Assembly: GCA_025963775.1 (NCBI GenBank)
Contig: JAOQAD010000040.1
Span: forward strand, 62,001 to 126,000
DNA: 64,000 nucleotides
Direction: 5' to 3'
Source of the DNA: Bacteroidota bacterium
GTDB taxonomy: Bacteria > Bacteroidota > Bacteroidia > 2-12-FULL-35-15
Made by a program: the position numbers and the translations under genes. This document shows, in pieces, positions 35,549 through 42,076 of this stretch (the stretch's first letter is position 1; every line of letters begins with the position of its first letter). The notes under the pieces are model-generated. The model was given only the letters and a program-made list of their open reading frames with translations. It did not search any database and was not told where the DNA came from.

Positions 35549-36388
35549 ATGAAAGAGTTCAGACCTATTACGAAAGCAAGGGATATTGCAGCGGGAGGTT
35601 CCGTTTTACTGAGTGAAAAAACAATTGCCGGTGCTGAGAACGCGAAAACGTTTTTCAGCCGTACCGGTAACATGACCATCTTTACATTACAAACCTTCAG
35701 GCAAACCTTCTCCTTACCTTTCGAGTTCCGTGAGTTCCTCAAGCAATGCTTCGAGCTCGGCAACAGGTCGCTTCCCCTGGTTGCAATAACCGGCGCCATT
35801 ATGGGGCTGGTGCTTACCATACAGTCGAGGCCGATCCTCAACGACTTCGGCGCCGAGAGCATGCTGCCGCAAATGGTGGCCGTTTCACTGATCCGCGAGA
35901 TCGGCCCTGTGATCACCGCACTGATCTGCGCAGGAAAGATCGGCTCGGGCATTGGTGCCGAATTAGGCTCCATGAAAGTGACAGAGCAGATCGATGCAAT
36001 GGAGGTTTCCGCAACCAATCCTATGAAATACCTCGTGGTAACACGCGTGATAGCCGCCACCTTAATGCTTCCGGTGCTCATCCTTTTTGCAGATGCGATG
36101 GGCCTGCTGGGCAGCTGGGTCGGTGTAAATATAAAAACCGACCTGAACATCGTGCTCTATTTTTCAAGGGCATTCAGCGCAGTAGAGTTCATTGATTTTC
36201 TTCCCGCATTCATCAAATCATTTTTTTTTGGTGCAGTGATCGGGCTGGTGGGCTGCTACAAAGGCTATAATGCGGGACGCGGGACAGAAAGCGTGGGGAT
36301 CGCAGCCAATTCAGCGGTAGTGCTTTCTTCACTGCTGATCATCGTGGTCGATCTTATAGTGGTACAAATAACAGACATACTGATATGA
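35549..36388 (+). CDS. mlaE: MlaE-type ABC transporter permease
   Basis: A 279-residue membrane protein of the MlaE family. It shows an N-terminal interface segment, then five to six helices with the family motifs VAITGAIMGLVLTIQ, SLIREIGPVITALICAGKIGSGIGAELGSMKVTEQIDAMEVSATNP and LPAFIKSFFFGAVIGLVGCYKGYNAGRG. With the next two genes it makes the inner-membrane MlaFED-like complex that moves phospholipids between the membranes. Its stop overlaps the start of the ATPase gene (ATGA). MlaB and MlaC partners are not seen nearby, as is usual in Bacteroidota to my knowledge. Confidence 0.95.
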   Translation: MKEFRPITKARDIAAGGSVLLSEKTIAGAENAKTFFSRTGNMTIFTLQTFRQTFSLPFEFREFLKQCFELGNRSLPLVAITGAIMGLVLTIQSRPILNDFGAESMLPQMVAVSLIREIGPVITALICAGKIGSGIGAELGSMKVTEQIDAMEVSATNPMKYLVVTRVIAATLMLPVLILFADAMGLLGSWVGVNIKTDLNIVLYFSRAFSAVEFIDFLPAFIKSFFFGAVIGLVGCYKGYNAGRGTESVGIAANSAVVLSSLLIIVVDLIVVQITDILI

Positions 36389-37161
36389 AAGAGGAAGCTG
36401 ATAACCGGGAGCCTGCGGGCACCGGCCAGGGAGAAAAGGTCATCCAGATCCGTGACCTGAAGAAATCCTTCGGAGCACAGCATGTGCTGAAGAACGTATC
36501 GCTCGACCTGATCAAGGGCGAGAACCTGATCGTCCTCGGGAAATCGGGCTCCGGAAAATCCGTACTGATCAAATGCATTGTGCAGCTGATGAAAGCTGAC
36601 AGCGGCAGCATCAACGTATTGGGGCAGGAAGTGGAAGAGCTGAAGCCGAAAGAGCTTGCCGAGCTTCGTAAAAAAGTAGGCTTCCTTTTCCAGAGCGGCG
36701 CTTTGTATGATTCCATGACCGTGAAGGAGAATCTTGAGTTCCCTCTTCGCAGGATCAAAAAAGGCTTATCAGAAAAAGAGGTCCGCGAAAAAATAATGGA
36801 AGCTTTGCAAAATGTAGGATTGGAAAGCGCACTGAATAAGATGCCTTCCCAACTCTCGGGCGGAATGCGGAAACGCATTGCACTTGCACGCACCGTCATA
36901 CTGGATCCGGCCATTATGCTTTATGATGAGCCCACTACGGGACTCGACCCGATCACTTCACAGGAGATCAGCGCGCTCATCAATGATATAAGAAACAAAT
37001 ACCACACATCCTCGCTGGTGATCACGCACGATATGCCTTGTGCGCGTGCCGTGGCCGACAGGGTAATGATCCTGAAAGAGGGAGAGATCTATGCGGAAGG
37101 AACACTTCAGGAAGTGCAGAAAATAAACGATCCCTGGATCCAATCATTTTTTAAAGATTAA
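36385..37161 (+). CDS. mlaF: MlaF-type ABC transporter ATP-binding protein
   Basis: A 258-residue ABC ATPase: Walker A GKSGSGKSVLIK, Q-loop FLFQSGALYDSMTVKENLEFP, signature LSGGMRKRIALART, Walker B IMLYDEPTTGLDP, and H-loop VITHDMP. The Q-loop phrase SGALYDSMTV is characteristic of MlaF-like ATPases. The first 18 residues are polar and poorly conserved. It overlaps mlaE by four bases and precedes mlaD by eight. Confidence 0.95.
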   Translation: MKEEADNREPAGTGQGEKVIQIRDLKKSFGAQHVLKNVSLDLIKGENLIVLGKSGSGKSVLIKCIVQLMKADSGSINVLGQEVEELKPKELAELRKKVGFLFQSGALYDSMTVKENLEFPLRRIKKGLSEKEVREKIMEALQNVGLESALNKMPSQLSGGMRKRIALARTVILDPAIMLYDEPTTGLDPITSQEISALINDIRNKYHTSSLVITHDMPCARAVADRVMILKEGEIYAEGTLQEVQKINDPWIQSFFKD

Positions 37162-37169
37162 ACAAAATT

Positions 37170-37955
37170 ATGGAACCCACAACACGATTCAAAACCAGGT
37201 TAGGAATGTTTGTAGCAACAGGCCTGGTACTCTTCATTGCAGCAATTTTTTACATCGGGAGGCAAAAGCACCTGTTCAACCCGGTATTTACCATCCACAG
37301 CATGTTCAAGGATATCAACGGGCTGGAGATCGGGAACAATGTCCGTTTTTCGGGCATTAACGTGGGCACTGTCGACAATATCCAGATCATTAACGACACC
37401 ACGGTGCAGGTAAGCCTCATTGTTGATAAGGATGTGCAAAAATTCGTCAAGACCGATTGCCGCATCACCATCGGATCCGAAGGCCTGATCGGGGATAAGA
37501 TCGTTAACATCACACAGGGAAAGGCTGCGGACATGGTGAAGGAAGGGCAATACCTGCTCTCAACTCCGCCTCTCCAGACCGATGCGATCCTTGCCAGCCT
37601 TAAGGTCACTGCAGGCAATGCAGAAGTGGTTTCTGATCAATTGGCTCAAATATTGTACAAGGTCAACAGCGGAAAGGGAACTTTCGGCATGCTGATCAAC
37701 GACAGCAGCATGGCAACCAACATCAGCACCACCATCAATAACCTGAAGAGAAGCACCAAAGGACTTGATGAAAATATGGAAGCGGCCAAGCATAATATAC
37801 TCCTGAGAGGATACTTCAATAAAAAGAAGAATGACGCAAAGGATAAGGCAAATGAAAAGGACAAAGGAAAGGATACCGGGAAGACCGAAGAGAAGCCTGG
37901 TTTGCTGAAAAAATTATTTAAGAACAAGTCGAACACAAGCAATAAGCAGCAGTAA
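37170..37955 (+). CDS. mlaD: MlaD / MCE-family lipid-transport protein
   Basis: A 261-residue protein with one N-terminal membrane helix (about 11-29, LGMFVATGLVLFIAAIFYIG), one MCE domain (about 35-125, FKDINGLEIGNNVRFSGINVGTVDNIQI, ITIGSEGLIGDKIVNI) and a helical tail. The last 60 residues are very Lys-rich and probably disordered (KNDAKDKANEKDKGKDTGKTEE), ending KKLFKNKSNTSNKQQ. MCE hexamers form a channel for lipids in the periplasm. The length is above the about 180 residues of the E. coli protein because of that tail. It is the last gene of the operon. Confidence 0.93.
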   Translation: MEPTTRFKTRLGMFVATGLVLFIAAIFYIGRQKHLFNPVFTIHSMFKDINGLEIGNNVRFSGINVGTVDNIQIINDTTVQVSLIVDKDVQKFVKTDCRITIGSEGLIGDKIVNITQGKAADMVKEGQYLLSTPPLQTDAILASLKVTAGNAEVVSDQLAQILYKVNSGKGTFGMLINDSSMATNISTTINNLKRSTKGLDENMEAAKHNILLRGYFNKKKNDAKDKANEKDKGKDTGKTEEKPGLLKKLFKNKSNTSNKQQ

Positions 37956-38037
37956 TGGAAGGCGCAGAAGCCCCGTCCAGCACACAAAAAGATAAATAAA
38001 TTAAGTCAAGCACTATCGGATCCACCTGATATTATTC

Positions 38038-38045
38038 TATATTTG
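38038..38045 (+). promoter_or_regulatory. Candidate -7 element for the response regulator
   Basis: TATATTTG matches TAnnTTTG exactly. Transcription would start near 38052, downstream of the ATG at 38048 and upstream of the ATG at 38114, which supports the later start. No -33 TTTG is visible. Confidence 0.4.
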
Positions 38046-38113
38046 CCATGTATTTTCTATATACGATAACGAACAAAAAAGAGCAGGAGCAGCTTAAGAC
38101 AAAGCTTGAAGAA

Positions 38114-38464
38114 ATGAACGCACGCAACATATTAATTATCGATGATGAGAGGGAGCTTTGCGAATTGCTTGAGAATTTCCTGGCGAAAAAAGCGAACTCC
38201 ATCGATTATTCCAACTCCCTTGAAAACGGCGTGGAGAAGTTCAAGCTCATGAACCCCGACCTCCTGATCCTTGACCACAATTTACCCGATGGCAACGGGA
38301 TCGACAACATCTCTCTTTTCAAGAAGCTCAATACTTCATTGAGGATCATCATTATCAGCGCCATGTCCAATTTAAAGGGCGAAGCGCTGGAGAAAGGTGC
38401 TGATTTTTTCATTGAAAAGCCGATCAGCTTCAGCCAGCTGAAGAATATCCTTGCAATGGAGTAA
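38114..38464 (+). CDS. Single-domain response regulator
   Basis: A 116-residue receiver. The start at 38114 is chosen because the receiver begins there (NARNILIIDDERELC); an in-frame ATG at 38048 would add 22 residues. Acidic pocket D10, D11, phospho-acceptor D54 (LLILDHNLPDGNG), switch Ser in IIIISAMS and Lys in FFIEKP are all present, so it should be phosphorylated normally. No output domain follows and no kinase is adjacent. Confidence 0.9.
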   Translation: MNARNILIIDDERELCELLENFLAKKANSIDYSNSLENGVEKFKLMNPDLLILDHNLPDGNGIDNISLFKKLNTSLRIIIISAMSNLKGEALEKGADFFIEKPISFSQLKNILAME

Positions 38465-38502
38465 GCCCCTTGCGACCGGGCTTCCCACCCTTCCCCCAAC
38501 CA

Positions 38503-38539
38503 TTTGTAGAACAATTTCGACTTTTTGTGGAAACATTTC
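38503..38539. promoter_or_regulatory. Tandem imperfect-palindrome sites, 21 bases apart
   Basis: TTTGTAGAACAATTTC (38503-38518) and TTTGTGGAAACATTTC (38524-38539) agree in 13 of 16 bases. Their starts are 21 bases apart, about two helical turns, so a bound dimer pair would face the same way. The core GGAAACATTTCC is a near-perfect palindrome. The first copy recurs exactly at 63835-63850. Confidence 0.45.
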
Positions 38540-38700
38540 CCCATCTTTTAAGGATGAAATTTTTTGCTGCTCCTTTTCATCCATCCCGCTTTTTTCATGC
38601 AAACTTCCAAAGTATTTATCAATAAAGGAGTTCAAGAGAATCAGTATATTATTTTCAGGAGTTCAAAATAAAACCTGGCATTGCGGCATACTTTTTACTT

Positions 38701-38815
38701 TAGTTTAAGTGCCTACCTAAATGTTCTGTGTAAAAAAAAACGAGGGTATTTGCAAAAATACTTGTCCCATCTCTCAGCGAAGCAAAATCCAAAAATTTTG
38801 CTTCGCTTCTTATTT
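38701..38815 (+). ncRNA. Candidate small RNA A
   Basis: TGGCAT at 38676 would place a sigma-54-type start near 38701. The stretch then contains a small hairpin GTATTT-GCAA-AAATAC (38746-38761) and a perfect 13-bp stem (38776-38788 with 38795-38807) followed by TCTTATTTTTA, like a terminator. No open frame of interest fits inside. The T-run is imperfect and the hairpin could instead act on the next gene. Confidence 0.3.
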
Positions 38816-38837
38816 TTAGCCAACCTTCATTTTTCCT

Positions 38838-38843
38838 TGGCAC
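38838..38843 (+). promoter_or_regulatory. TGGCAC motif upstream of the DUF748 gene
   Basis: TTGGCAC followed by ACTTCTGTAATT lies 35 bases ahead of the ATG at 38874. It matches the sigma-54 -24 element well; the -12 part (TGTA) is poor. Confidence 0.35.
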
Positions 38844-38873
38844 ACTTCTGTAATTATTTTGTAAAAAAATAGT

Positions 38874-40118
38874 ATGAATAAGAACGAAAAGAAAAACACA
38901 GGAAAAAAGCCATTTTTTAAAAGGACAAGCATACGGATCCTCCTTGGGCTGATCATTGTACTGATTGGTGTGCGCATTGCACTTCCCTACATTGTTTTGA
39001 AGTATGCGAACAAGGCCCTGTCGACCATGCACGGCTATTACGGGCATGTGAACGACATTGATATCGCACTGTACCGCGGCGCTTATAAGATCAAAAATAT
39101 TTACCTGCATAAGGTCGATTCTGTATCACAGCAGGAAACGGAATTTTTCGAGGCAAGGCTGATCGATCTTTCTGTGGAATGGAGCGCATTGCTTGATGGA
39201 AAGATCGTCGGTGAGCTGGAATTTGATGACCCGCGGCTGCGGTTTACAAAAGACAAAGCAGAGCCTGCTGATGTTAAAAACGACACGACCGATTTCAGGA
39301 AGCTGCTTGATGATTTTATGCCCCTGCGCGTAAACAGGTTCGAGATCATGAACGGTGTGATCCAATACATCGATGCGGGCTCCAGTCCGAAAGTGGACAT
39401 CCAGCTTGATAATGCGCACATACTTGCTGAAAACCTCACCAGCGAAAAAGACACTTCATTGCTTCCCGCAACCGTAATTGCAGATGCAAACATTTACCAG
39501 GGGCATCTCGACCTGCACATGCGCCTCGATCCGCTTGCAAAAGATCCGACCTTCGACCTGAACACCGAACTAAAGGACACTCACCTGCCCGACCTGAACG
39601 ATTTTTTTAAAGCGTACGCAAAACTGGATGTTAACAGCGGAATATTCGGGCTGTATGCAGAAGTGGCATCGAAGCAGGGAAATTTTGTAGGCTATGTGAA
39701 GCCGGTGATAAAAAACCTCGACGTGCTTGGGCCGGAAGACAGGAAAGATAATATCCTGCAGAAGATCTGGGAAGGGTTTGCCGGCGGCGCGGCACAGCTG
39801 CTCAAAAACCAGAAGCACGACCAGGTGGCGACCAAGATCCCACTTAAAGGAACATTTAAGAATTCAAAGGCCAATCTGTTATACGCAGTGATCGAAGTGC
39901 TCAGGAATGCATTTATTGAAGCGCTTCATCCATCCATTGACCAGGAGATCAGTATCGGGTCGGTGGGAACTGATCCGGAGAAACACAAGCTCTTTGGTAA
40001 AAGGGATGAGAAAAAAGAGGGCAAAAAAGAAGAACCGGCTCCTGGGGAAAAAGAAAAAAAGAAAGGGCTTTTCAAAAAGCTTTTCAATAAAGATAAAAAA
40101 CAGGAAGAGAGTAAATAA
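38874..40118 (+). CDS. DUF748 / AsmA-like envelope protein
   Basis: A 414-residue protein with a Lys-rich start, one N-terminal membrane helix (about 22-40, ILLGLIIVLIGVRIALPYIV) and a periplasmic region resembling DUF748 (YVLKYANKALSTMHGYYGHVNDIDIALYRGAYKIKNIYL, then repeated beta-strand stretches). DUF748 belongs with AsmA and TamB to proteins thought to bridge the periplasm and carry lipids. The last 50 residues are Lys/Glu-rich and ends GLFKKLFNKDKKQEESK, similar to the MlaD tail (KKLFKNKS) in this window. Its own promoter is likely, with a terminator 170 bases after the stop. Confidence 0.85.
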   Translation: MNKNEKKNTGKKPFFKRTSIRILLGLIIVLIGVRIALPYIVLKYANKALSTMHGYYGHVNDIDIALYRGAYKIKNIYLHKVDSVSQQETEFFEARLIDLSVEWSALLDGKIVGELEFDDPRLRFTKDKAEPADVKNDTTDFRKLLDDFMPLRVNRFEIMNGVIQYIDAGSSPKVDIQLDNAHILAENLTSEKDTSLLPATVIADANIYQGHLDLHMRLDPLAKDPTFDLNTELKDTHLPDLNDFFKAYAKLDVNSGIFGLYAEVASKQGNFVGYVKPVIKNLDVLGPEDRKDNILQKIWEGFAGGAAQLLKNQKHDQVATKIPLKGTFKNSKANLLYAVIEVLRNAFIEALHPSIDQEISIGSVGTDPEKHKLFGKRDEKKEGKKEEPAPGEKEKKKGLFKKLFNKDKKQEESK

Positions 40119-40210
40119 CAGCGAATTCAAAAACAGGGTGAAGGTTCTACAACTCTGAGCCATAGCACTTCTTTCAAGAAAAAATTTCCCTGTTTTTCAC
40201 TTAAACCCGC

Positions 40211-40216
40211 TGGCAC
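40211..40216 (+). promoter_or_regulatory. Orphan TGGCAC motif
   Basis: TGGCAC followed by ATTTACTTAATAAG; no protein gene follows on this strand. The only downstream element is the terminator hairpin at 40291. Confidence 0.35.
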
Positions 40217-40235
40217 ATTTACTTAATAAGAGAAA

Positions 40236-40328
40236 GTACATACACTCTCTATATACAGTAAAGCATTTTCAAAAGAAATGTTTTATTCCGAAAAAACGCA
40301 GCCGGATGATCCGGCTGCGTTTTTTTTA
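40236..40328 (+). ncRNA. Candidate small RNA B
   Basis: A start about 24 bases past the GG of TGGCAC (40211) would give an RNA of about 93 bases ending in the strong terminator at 40291-40328. It could fold a 5' stem (AGAG with CTCT) and a middle stem (AAGCATTTTC-AAAA-GAAATGTTTT). The alternative is that this is simply the 3' end of the DUF748 transcript. Confidence 0.35.
40291..40328 (+). terminator. Strong Rho-independent terminator
   Basis: AACGCAGCCGGA and TCCGGCTGCGTT form a 12-bp stem around TGA, extended by A/T runs and followed by T8. Confidence 0.93.
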
Positions 40329-40376
40329 TGTGCGAAAACTGCGTCACTTCGAAGGTGAAACCCGAGCTGGCATAAA

Positions 40377-40406
40377 AAAGAGAGCGGAATAAATTCCGCT
40401 CTCTTT
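40377..40406 (-). terminator. Terminator of the Asn/Gly-rich protein gene
   Basis: AAAGAGAGCGGAA and TTCCGCTCTCTTT form a 13-bp stem around TAAA, 24 bases past the stop at 40430, with a T-run on the minus strand. Confidence 0.9.
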
Positions 40407-40429
40407 ATATTAATTTCTCTTTCATTTAT

Positions 40430-41593
40430 TTACCAGGGCATTTCATCATCGTAATTATCATTCTCATTATACCCTCTTCCACCCCTGTTCTGAGATCCTC
40501 TCTGATCACGCTCATCATAACGCGAACGGTTATCGTTGCCATAAGATCCCTGGTTACCGGAATGCTGCCTGCCGTTGTTATCATCGTAACCACGCGAATC
40601 ATTGTACGACCCTTCGTTACGCCCTTCCTCTATATCGCTCCAGCGGTTCCTGTGATTCCTTCCGGATGAATAATTCGTTCCGTTTCCGTTGTTCCCATAA
40701 TTTGAATCTTCATTACGGTCATTTCCGCGGTTGTTATTAGTTCCAGGCCGGTAATGCTCATTCCAGCTGTTATCATAACCATTGCCGTAACGGCCTGAAT
40801 TATTATTTCCCTGGTAATTATTCCGGTCATCCTGGCTGTAACGATTACTGTTTCCGCCACGGTTATTACCATAGCCATTGTTGTTGTTGTCGTAATAGTT
40901 TGGAGTGTTGTGACGGCTGTTATTGCCATTTCCATTATAGTTGCCGTTGTAACGGGAGTTATTCCCATTGCCATTGCCATAATAATTATCGTTGTCACGG
41001 TTATAACCGCGGTTGCCGGAATTATCATAGTTACCGGAATTATACCGGTTGTTATGATAAGAATTATTATTTTGGTTAGTGCGGGAAGGATTGCCGTTTG
41101 AATTCCGGTTATTCATGTTAGAGCCATCGTACCGGTTCTCATTGTCGCCATAGCTCTCGTTATAGCCTTCATTCTCATATTGCCTGTTCCGCTGGTTGTA
41201 ATTACGGTTGCTTTGCTGGTTGGCATAAGCAGAAGAGCGCTGCTGGCTGTTTCCGCCATTGCGCTCTTCATCTCTGTTATTCCCCTGATATGCTGAATTC
41301 CGTTGTCCGTTATAGCTGTTCTGATCTTCTGATTGCCCGTCGTCCTGGAATTCGATAGAACTGTATTTCCCTTTGGACGAAGAAGCAGCCGAGGAACTGT
41401 TCCTGCTTCCTTTCTTTAAATTAGATACGATCGAGCCGGGCTTGTCTTTCATCCCATCAGAATGTTGCTGATCATCTTCTCTTTCCTCCGATGGCCAGGA
41501 AGAGCCTTTAGATGTTTTCTTTGCAGATGAGGATGTAGTTCTTCCCGAAGAGGATTTTTTCTGATCTTCTTTTTGCTTTTTATTCTTGTCCAT
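40430..41593 (-). CDS. Asn/Gly/Tyr/Arg-rich disordered protein with SSB-like C-terminal tip
   Basis: A 387-residue protein with no signal peptide or membrane helix. Residues 1-60 are Lys/Ser-rich, 60-90 hold a slightly more ordered stretch (KPGSIVSNLKKGSR, KGKYSSIEFQDDG), and 90-375 are dominated by Asn, Gly, Tyr, Arg, Ser and Asp (many NNGYGNN, NNRGNDRNE, RGYDDNN motifs), a composition like prion-like/RGG domains. The last residues are NYDDEMPW: acidic residues then a hydrophobic-Pro-aromatic end, similar to the DDDIPF tip by which SSB recruits partner proteins. No OB-fold is present. The hairpin at 41608-41636 and TGGCAT at 41644-41649 precede it. No homologue is known to me; function unassigned. 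Confidence 0.75.
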   Translation of the reverse strand: MDKNKKQKEDQKKSSSGRTTSSSAKKTSKGSSWPSEEREDDQQHSDGMKDKPGSIVSNLKKGSRNSSSAASSSKGKYSSIEFQDDGQSEDQNSYNGQRNSAYQGNNRDEERNGGNSQQRSSAYANQQSNRNYNQRNRQYENEGYNESYGDNENRYDGSNMNNRNSNGNPSRTNQNNNSYHNNRYNSGNYDNSGNRGYNRDNDNYYGNGNGNNSRYNGNYNGNGNNSRHNTPNYYDNNNNGYGNNRGGNSNRYSQDDRNNYQGNNNSGRYGNGYDNSWNEHYRPGTNNNRGNDRNEDSNYGNNGNGTNYSSGRNHRNRWSDIEEGRNEGSYNDSRGYDDNNGRQHSGNQGSYGNDNRSRYDERDQRGSQNRGGRGYNENDNYDDEMPW

Positions 41594-41607
41594 GTTGATA
41601 TATTTTT

Positions 41608-41636
41608 TTAGGATTAAACACTTGCAGTGTTCCTAA
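41608..41636. promoter_or_regulatory. Leader hairpin of the Asn/Gly-rich gene
   Basis: TTAGGA (41608-41613) pairs with TCCTAA (41631-41636) and ACACT with AGTGT inside, separated by a TTAA bulge. It lies between the stop of the upstream gene and the ATG at 41593 and could be a terminator or a leader structure. Confidence 0.4.
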
Positions 41637-41643
41637 AAACAAT

Positions 41644-41649
41644 ATGCCA
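41644..41649 (-). promoter_or_regulatory. TGGCAT motif upstream of the Asn/Gly-rich gene
   Basis: On the minus strand TGGCAT followed by ATTGTTTTTAGG directly follows the upstream stop codon, about 55 bases ahead of the ATG at 41593. Confidence 0.3.
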
Positions 41650-42015
41650 TTAGTCCATTTTCTTATGCTCTCTTTTCCCGATGTCTTCCACCTCTTTGAT
41701 GAACTTTGCAACATGCGCATCGCTGTATGCACCATAGGCATCCGTAAGGGTTCCCTTCTCTCCGCTGGTGGTTTCAATGGCATATAAAATTGAATTATCG
41801 GAAGGGTCCGAATCTCCTTCAAAGCGGTAGAAGTTTGTGATCTTCACTTCCTCCGGCAAATAGATCTTTTCGGTGGTCAGTGATTTCAATCCATGCTTCA
41901 ATGCTTTGAACTGCGTTTCGAAACCTGCAGCTAACAATGAATTAAGGCACGATGTAAGTGTTTTCATGTGCTCTTTGTCCATTTCATTGTTCAGATCTAA
42001 TCCATCTTCTCTCAT
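41650..42015 (-). CDS. Small conserved Bacteroidota protein of unknown function
   Basis: A 121-residue cytoplasmic protein. The central part (YLPEEVKITNFYRFEGDSDPSDNSILYAIETTSGEKGTLTDAYGAYSD) matches a group of about 100-residue Bacteroidota proteins that are often labelled phosphoribosylpyrophosphate synthetase in databases; I see no PRPP-synthetase motif, so the label should not be trusted. The start at 42015 is favoured by the A-rich leader; homologues seem to begin near Met17. TGGCAC lies 52 bases upstream. Confidence 0.75.
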   Translation of the reverse strand: MREDGLDLNNEMDKEHMKTLTSCLNSLLAAGFETQFKALKHGLKSLTTEKIYLPEEVKITNFYRFEGDSDPSDNSILYAIETTSGEKGTLTDAYGAYSDAHVAKFIKEVEDIGKREHKKMD

Positions 42016-42062
42016 AATTTCTGTTTTTTAAATTGTTTATATACTTCGCTCTAAATAAAAAT

Positions 42063-42068
42063 GTGCCA
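42063..42068 (-). promoter_or_regulatory. TGGCAC motif upstream of the small conserved gene
   Basis: CTGGCAC followed by ATTTTTATTTAG on the minus strand, 52 bases ahead of the ATG at 42015. The leader between them includes AAACAATTTAAAAAA (complement of 42024-42038), as in the YtxH gene. Confidence 0.35.
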
Positions 42069-42076
42069 GCTCTGTT

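Larger units (their letters stand above)
38465..38873. other. 409-base gene-free stretch with regulatory signals
   Basis: No convincing protein gene lies here. From left to right it holds two copies of a 16-base imperfect palindrome (38503-38518 and 38524-38539), TGGCAT at 38676, a small hairpin (38746-38761), a perfect 13-bp hairpin (38776-38807) followed by a T-rich run, and TGGCAC at 38838 ahead of the DUF748 gene. Confidence 0.6.
40119..40429. other. 311-base gene-free stretch with a candidate small RNA
   Basis: Between the DUF748 gene and the convergent disordered-protein gene lie an AT-rich GAAAAAATTTCCC palindrome (near 40178-40190), TGGCAC at 40211, a candidate RNA ending in the terminator at 40291-40328, a further TGGCAT at 40368-40373 and the terminator at 40377-40406. 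No protein-coding frame is convincing. Confidence 0.6.

Noticed and set aside
40910-41101. Ile/Val-rich plus-strand frame resembling a membrane protein
   Set aside because: It is the complement of Asn/Tyr codons of the disordered protein; hydrophobicity is an artefact of the repeat.
41650-42015. Phosphoribosylpyrophosphate synthetase
   Set aside because: Similar proteins seem to carry this label, but the 121 residues lack the PRPP-binding and ATP motifs of that enzyme.
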